Source: Thiomicrospira sp. XS5 (GTDB lineage: Bacteria > Pseudomonadota > Gammaproteobacteria > Thiomicrospirales > Thiomicrospiraceae). Taken from it: DNA of 64,000 nucleotides. The stretch spans positions 2,418,001-2,482,000 of the forward strand of contig NZ_LQBO01000001.1 of assembly GCF_001507555.1 (NCBI RefSeq), in the 5' to 3' direction. Both the position numbers and the translations under genes were made by a program. Shown here piece by piece: positions 59,586 to 64,000 of the stretch; positions within the stretch are counted from its first letter, which is position 1, and every line of letters begins with the position of its first letter. The notes under the pieces are model-generated. The model was not told the DNA's origin, searched no databases, and saw nothing but the letters and a program-made list of their open reading frames with translations.

Positions 59586-62500
59586 TTAAGCAATGTCTGG
59601 TGCAGTCAAGTCACCGATGTCTGTATCAGACATGTTGATGGTACCCATGTAAGTCACGCCGCTGAAGTCAGCATCGTCACCCACAGAAGTGGTTTCATAG
59701 ACTTTGAACTGGTTGTCACCGTCAAGCGCGATCAAGACCATGGCGTGATCGGTTTCAGTGTTTAGACCAGTATTGTCAGCATCAACGTCTGCGTTCAACA
59801 TCGCAACAACGTCCGCTTCCGTCATGTTGGCATAAGTAACGCCCACAATCGGAGTAAAGGAACCGAAGTCCATAATCGCAACATCACCTTGATCCAAGTT
59901 AGCGGCGGTAATCACACCACCTACATCGTTGGTGAAGGTTGCACCGGTTGCAACTGTATCCCAGTTTCCGTTAGTGAAGTCCATCAGGTCCGCACCGTTA
60001 GCCAAACCTTGGGTATCCACAATAGTTGTGAAGTTCACAACCACATCGGAACCGAAGTTGTAACCAAATTTAACGGTTTCGTTACTGCTGTCGTTGCTGT
60101 CGGTAGACAATACAATGATGTCGTTGCCTGTGTCACCGGTAATGGTGTTACCGTTAACCGCTGCGGAATCCGCACCGTCGATATCTGCAACAGTGTCGTT
60201 TGCAAAGGCTGTGTCATAGTCACCTTTCGCTGCAAAGGCACCTGTTTCAACACCCATTGCTGCGTTGATTGTCGCAGGAAGATCATCCGCCAGACCCCAT
60301 GCAGATTCAGCTTGGGCACGCTCAGAAGCATTCCAGTCAGTTGAATCAGAAGCCGCCAGAGTAATGGCCAGGTCGGTTAGAACGTCATCACCGTCAATCA
60401 AAGAAGTGATCACCAACGTGTTGGCTGGGCCGTCTTCAGCTTTCAACAAAGCGTTTAATGGCGCGTTGCTGTTGATGGCTTCTTTAATGGCTTGGTTAAC
60501 TTGCAAATCAGACGTGATGTACTGAGTGCTTGGAACTGTTACAGTGACATCCAAACCACGGAAGGAAACCGTCAAGTTGGCTTTGTACAACTCATAGGTA
60601 TCGTTCGCATCCGATTCCAAATCAGTGATATCACGTGCAGCCGCCAAAGCGCCCGCTTGGTCAGTGGTGTTGAACACATACTGGGCATTTTCAGCGCCAG
60701 AGTTGTCGGTATAAACCACGTCGTTTGCAGAACCGGTATTGATAATCCAGTTACCCGCACCGTTGGTGTGAACCATGTCTGCGCCGTTACCGGTTGTAAT
60801 GGTCAGGTTAGCGTTCAACGCGCTGTTGATGTACCAAGCGTCAGTATCAACACCTGCACCGTCACCGATTTGAGTGGTGATGGAGTCGTTACCGTCGTTA
60901 CCGTTGATGCCTAGAACGAAGTCTTCACGGTTAGTCGTACCGGCGGCTGCTAGGTTTTCTTTGGAGATAACCATTTCCAGGTTGTCGTTACCTTCACCGA
61001 AGTCATAGCTGAAGTAAGTGTCCACAACGTTCAAGTAGTCAACCGGATCAGAGTTATCACCTGCTGGATCGGCTTGCTCGTCTTGAAGGTCCATGTATTT
61101 CTGAACGACTTCTTCAGTCAATTCAGCGGTGATGGTGGCGTTACCAACCATTGCAGAAGCGTCGAATACACGAACGTCTGTCAAACCAGCGGTTGATTCG
61201 AAACCGTCGATGCGAAGATCACCAGTACCGTCAGAATTTTCAGCGATGTTAACAACGTTAACGACTTCCAAAGAAGTATCGACGTCTTGTACACCGTTTG
61301 AAGTGGACTTCAAGATACCGAAGTAGCTGTCACGGTCAACTTCAACGTTGAATTGCTCGATACCTTTAGAGTAAGCGTGGGTGTTGTCAGCGATGTTAGA
61401 GATGTTACCGATTTCAAGAACACCGGCTTTTTCACCACGACCAACGTGGTCAAGCACAACGTCAACTTGTGTTAGAGATGGTTTTTGAACAGCTTGCTCG
61501 TCCTGGATACGCGTCAAGTAAGCGGTGTCACCTGGTACGGAACCAGTTGTATCCCAAGTGGAAGCGGCTGCGTCGAAGTTACCTGGCGCAGAAGCGTCAA
61601 TCTTGGAGATAACGATTTGGTCAACGGTCAAGTTGTTACCCGTTACTGGGTGAATCACGTTAGTGGAACCGGAAACAGAAGCTTGCAAGTTAGCAAGACC
61701 CGCGTCGGCTAGCGCCACGTTGATTTCTGCTGCCAAGTCAGCCCAGTCAGAAACGTTGGTGTAATCAACGTTCAGGTCATAATCCACACCGTCGAAGTTG
61801 ATGTTCAGGATGTCGTATGGGAAACCAGCATCAAATGGGTCGCCGTTATTTGGGTTTGCCGCATCAACAGTGGTGTCCAACAAGTCCAAATCCGCTACGG
61901 TCAGTGTCAAAGTACCACCGATTGTTCCAGAATCAGGAGAGGTGATGTGGTCATGGTCGAAGTAAACAGAGTAATCAACTGCAGTTCCATCCGTACCGGC
62001 ATCAGTTTGTCTCCAACCAACAGTAGTTTCGTGAGAGTTGTGACGAACGTCTTCAACAATCAGGTCAGCACGGCTGTCAGTGTTCCAGAACTCACGCGTT
62101 CCGTTCATGTCTTGAGCGTCAATGGTGTTGGCACCAGAACCGCTATTAACTTCGTTATCACCGTTAGCGTCACCCAGGTTAGACTGAGAACGAACGTTCA
62201 AGATTTCAACGCTTTCAGTTTGTGGCGTAATGGCATAAGGCGTGAATGCAAGGGTTGCGTTCAAGGTATCGATACCCGCACCACCGTTAACATAGTCGCC
62301 AGACTGCAAAGTGTCTTGGTTTGCGCTTAGGTTAGCCGCGAAGATATCGTTCGCAGAAGTACCGAATACATTGTCTTGACCCGTTGTCAAGCTGGCCGTA
62401 ACCAAACCAGACATATCGGTGTTTTCGTTTACACCCGCAACAACTGTTTGAAGAACGCTTAGGTCTGTTACAGCGGCACCGTTACCGTTAGTAAAGGCAT

Positions 62501-62909
62501 TCGCTACCGCAACCTTGTTGTCCAAGATAGTCGCATAAGTTGAGAAGTTTGGATCTTCATAGATGTAAGGAATCGTTACAGCGATGATGTCTTGTACAGA
62601 TTCACCGTCGTTCAAAGAACCTAGGAAGAAGTCGTAAGCCGCTTGACCAACTGGTACGCCGCCTTCCATGTCTGACTGTTCGATGCCAAAGCGTGCCATC
62701 AACATGTCCGCTTTGTCTTCGTTTGTTCCTGTGAACATAGTTGAGAATGCAGGCTCGTTAGCGTAGGCGTTAGCCGTGGCTTGCAAGTCTGTACCGTTAG
62801 CAACGTAAACTTCTTGTAGGAAGTCTTTGAATGCGCCCGGTGCCGCACCAAACATTGTGACGGCTAGCTTCGTCACATCGTTGATTTGAGATTGGGTAAG
62901 TAATGCCAT
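59586..62909 (-). CDS. S-layer / RTX-like type I-secreted surface protein
   Basis: 1107 residues, very acidic, with no cysteine and no signal peptide. The N-terminal ~190 residues are helical (ALLTQSQINDVTKLAVTMFG; the GTDLQATANAY segment) and may anchor to LPS, as in RsaA of Caulobacter. The body is Asp/Asn/Gly/Thr-rich beta structure with degenerate RTX motifs (GTSANDIF, GNDGNDSIT, GNGADMVHTNGAGN, TGDTGNDIIVLS). The C terminus (DTDIGDLTAPDIA) may hold the export signal. Codon use (AAC, GGT, CGT, GTT) suggests very high expression. AAAGGAG precedes the ATG. The exporter is probably the T1SS at 43-48 kb. Confidence 0.88.
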   Translation of the reverse strand: MALLTQSQINDVTKLAVTMFGAAPGAFKDFLQEVYVANGTDLQATANAYANEPAFSTMFTGTNEDKADMLMARFGIEQSDMEGGVPVGQAAYDFFLGSLNDGESVQDIIAVTIPYIYEDPNFSTYATILDNKVAVANAFTNGNGAAVTDLSVLQTVVAGVNENTDMSGLVTASLTTGQDNVFGTSANDIFAANLSANQDTLQSGDYVNGGAGIDTLNATLAFTPYAITPQTESVEILNVRSQSNLGDANGDNEVNSGSGANTIDAQDMNGTREFWNTDSRADLIVEDVRHNSHETTVGWRQTDAGTDGTAVDYSVYFDHDHITSPDSGTIGGTLTLTVADLDLLDTTVDAANPNNGDPFDAGFPYDILNINFDGVDYDLNVDYTNVSDWADLAAEINVALADAGLANLQASVSGSTNVIHPVTGNNLTVDQIVISKIDASAPGNFDAAASTWDTTGSVPGDTAYLTRIQDEQAVQKPSLTQVDVVLDHVGRGEKAGVLEIGNISNIADNTHAYSKGIEQFNVEVDRDSYFGILKSTSNGVQDVDTSLEVVNVVNIAENSDGTGDLRIDGFESTAGLTDVRVFDASAMVGNATITAELTEEVVQKYMDLQDEQADPAGDNSDPVDYLNVVDTYFSYDFGEGNDNLEMVISKENLAAAGTTNREDFVLGINGNDGNDSITTQIGDGAGVDTDAWYINSALNANLTITTGNGADMVHTNGAGNWIINTGSANDVVYTDNSGAENAQYVFNTTDQAGALAAARDITDLESDANDTYELYKANLTVSFRGLDVTVTVPSTQYITSDLQVNQAIKEAINSNAPLNALLKAEDGPANTLVITSLIDGDDVLTDLAITLAASDSTDWNASERAQAESAWGLADDLPATINAAMGVETGAFAAKGDYDTAFANDTVADIDGADSAAVNGNTITGDTGNDIIVLSTDSNDSSNETVKFGYNFGSDVVVNFTTIVDTQGLANGADLMDFTNGNWDTVATGATFTNDVGGVITAANLDQGDVAIMDFGSFTPIVGVTYANMTEADVVAMLNADVDADNTGLNTETDHAMVLIALDGDNQFKVYETTSVGDDADFSGVTYMGTINMSDTDIGDLTAPDIA

Positions 62910-63063
62910 TTAAGGATACTCCTTTAAATATTTAAAGAAAAATCACATTAATGAAATGTGTTTTAAGTTTGGCTGTTCACCAACCGGAGAGAAGGTGTTC
63001 AACCGTGCCTAAAAACACTTAATACAACATTAGTGCAATTAAGTTCATTTAGACTCGCAAGCG

Positions 63064-63069
63064 ATTATA
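63064..63069 (-). promoter_or_regulatory. -10 box of the S-layer gene
   Basis: TATAAT on the minus strand, 30.5 bases from the centre of the CRP-type operator. No -35 is visible where it should be (AAAATT), as in activator-dependent class II promoters. Confidence 0.65.
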
Positions 63070-63091
63070 TACAATCTGGCGAGGTTAATTT

Positions 63092-63107
63092 TGTGACCCA
63101 GGTCACA
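63092..63107. promoter_or_regulatory. CRP-type operator of the S-layer gene
   Basis: TGTGACCCAGGTCACA: perfect TGTGA-N6-TCACA, flanked by T and A runs as in strong CRP sites. Centred about 42 bases upstream of the predicted start of transcription. Confidence 0.75.
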
Positions 63108-63303
63108 AAACAGCGTTTTTTTGCTTTTTTTTACTTATTTTTGTTGCCTGCTTCAAAAACCGGAACATTTTTAAGGAAAAATGGCGCAAAAACGCATGAG
63201 TCAATGCTTATACGATGATGTACCAAATGCTTTTTCGTCGGAAAAGCATAGTAACGTGCCGGTTCTTTTTTATCAAGAGATTAAGCGTGAATTTAAAGTG
63301 ATC

Positions 63304-63437
63304 GTCATGCTGAACGCCCTACTGTCATGCTGAGCTTGTCGAAGCATCTTTTGAAGAATAGCACTGTCACCCTGAGCCTGTCGAAGGGTCTCTTTCCGGC
63401 GAACGTGTTCTGAGTGAGATTCTTCACTTCGTTCAGA
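63304..63437. repeat. Dispersed hairpin repeat, cluster E
   Basis: One copy set with a prefix (GTCATGCTGAACGCCCTAC) that also heads cluster D in similar form. It contains the ATGCT and ACCCT flavours and a GAGATTCTTCACTTCGTTCAG end. It lies downstream of the two small membrane genes. Confidence 0.88.
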
Positions 63438-63474
63438 GCAAAGAGATATATTAGATGAAGCCGGAAGACTTTAT

Positions 63475-63561
63475 TCAGTCTTGAGATAACTTAATGGTTG
63501 CAAAAATCATTAGAGCCGAGAACAGTACGGCTACGATTATAAAAAGAATTGTTGCACTCAT
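63475..63561 (-). CDS. Tiny single-helix membrane protein (28 residues)
   Basis: 28 residues: MSATILFIIVAVLFSALMIF followed by ATIKLSQD. One membrane helix fills nearly the whole protein. AAGGAG lies five bases before the ATG, inside the end of the upstream gene, and the TAATG overlap couples it to that gene. No function is known to me. Pairs of this shape (a two-helix partner plus a one-helix peptide) recur in other genomes as hypothetical proteins. Confidence 0.7.
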   Translation of the reverse strand: MSATILFIIVAVLFSALMIFATIKLSQD

Positions 63562-63791
63562 TACAACTCCTTAATTTCTTTTGTTTTATTGGAAATATTA
63601 ATAACAATTAACAATACTACCAATAACAAGACAAACAGAGCTAAAAAGCCAGAATAGAAAAGCCCGTCAATTAAACCGCGATCATATCTGGAAATTAAGC
63701 CTCCTGTTACAATAACGATTAAACCCATCGTTAGACTTAACCATATTCGCAAAGTGTTTAAAATTTCTTTCACTTCGTCTAGCTTGGCCAT
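63561..63791 (-). CDS. Small two-helix membrane protein (76 residues)
   Basis: 76 residues. A short charged N-terminal helix (AKLDEVKEILNTL) leads to a first membrane helix (about 15-34, ending ISRYDRG), a turn, a second helix (about 42-64) and a Lys/Glu tail (SNKTKEIKEL). AGGAG lies six bases before the ATG. It is the first gene of a two-gene unit with the 28-residue protein. Not recognised beyond a general likeness to small hypothetical membrane proteins. Confidence 0.75.
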   Translation of the reverse strand: MAKLDEVKEILNTLRIWLSLTMGLIVIVTGGLISRYDRGLIDGLFYSGFLALFVLLLVVLLIVINISNKTKEIKEL

Positions 63792-63936
63792 ATCGACTCC
63801 TGATTAGGTTTCTTGAGTATACCAATGACCAATTGGCCTATCAAGATGTTATTTGAAGCTGGAATATGTAAGGTTTGTCGCAAACGGTGATGCTTAGGGT
63901 AACAGTGAGCTTTTACCAGGCCTGGTGGGAATGCAC

Positions 63937-64000
63937 TGTCATGCTGAGCCTGTCGAAGCATCTTGTTCAGGTTAACGCGCCGGCTTGAGACCCTTCGGCT
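63937..64000. repeat. Dispersed hairpin repeat, cluster F (cut by window edge)
   Basis: TGTCATGCTGAGCCTGTCG with GAAGCATCTT and the beginning of the GAGACCCTTCGG arm. A CCAGGCCTGG copy (63916-63925) stands in front. It continues beyond the window. The 63792-63936 stretch before it holds no supported gene. Confidence 0.85.

Larger units (their letters stand above)
62910..63474 (-). promoter_or_regulatory. Leader and upstream region of the S-layer gene
   Basis: This 565-base gap has no convincing gene. From the S-layer start outward it holds a leader of about 150 bases with a CACATT/AATGTG hairpin at 62944-62960, the promoter and CRP-type site (separate entries), and repeat cluster E. A 61-codon plus-strand frame at 63033-63218 has no family likeness. 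Confidence 0.65.

Noticed and set aside
50379-64000. Inverted repeats as insertion-sequence ends
   Set aside because: No transposase, RAYT or target duplication was found; only the GIY-YIG gene is a possible partner.

Overview
The window looks like chromosomal DNA of a gammaproteobacterium. The evidence is the thrS-infC-rpmI-rplT-pheS-pheT-ihfA order, the mreBCD-mrdA-rodA and lptD-surA-pdxA-rsmA-apaH orders, and the AmgK/MurU wall-recycling pair. A Thiomicrospira/Hydrogenovibrio-type sulfur oxidiser (Piscirickettsiaceae) is my best guess from general resemblance. That placement is an inference, not shown by any gene here.

Positions 1-36 kb are dense, ordinary core genome: htpX, gatCAB (minus), the cell-shape and peptidoglycan run mreB-mreC-mreD-mrdA-rodA-dacA (plus), D-amino-acid aminotransferase, the lipoate genes lipB and lipA, hslO, yaaA, murU/amgK (minus), outer-membrane biogenesis and housekeeping lptD-surA-pdxA-rsmA-apaH (plus), and the translation operon thrS to merR (minus). 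Notable details are a non-AUG mreC start behind a hairpin-masked Shine-Dalgarno, an ATT start for infC, a heat-shock-type promoter for htpX, and an Hsp33 that has lost half of its zinc/redox cysteines.

Positions 34-37 kb hold a secreted rhodanese, an isoaspartyl-methyltransferase-like gene, an exported ATP-dependent DNA ligase and a ComEA-like DNA-binding protein. Positions 37-63 kb form a cell-surface island, almost all on the minus strand: a type I secretion system (TolC, ABC, HlyD) in one transcription unit with dTDP-rhamnose genes rfbA-C-D-B and a glycosyltransferase; two SapC paralogues; an undecaprenyl-phosphate sugar transferase; a repeat protein of unknown family; a 5'-nucleotidase lipoprotein; a GT9-like glycosyltransferase; a 2OG-Fe(II) oxygenase; and a 1107-residue S-layer/RTX-like protein. 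I read this as a locus that makes, exports and anchors a glycan-attached surface layer. Two CRP-type operators with almost the same spacing to their -10 boxes precede the S-layer gene and the sugar-transferase gene, which suggests co-regulation.

From 50.4 kb onward, intergenic DNA is filled with a dispersed hairpin repeat in three compensating sequence flavours, with 148-bp and 89-bp tandem arrays and a small GIY-YIG nuclease lodged among the copies. A separate 10-bp palindrome, CCAGGCCTGG, occurs at least 15 times across the whole window in genes, terminators and repeats. The window ends with a two-gene module of tiny membrane proteins.
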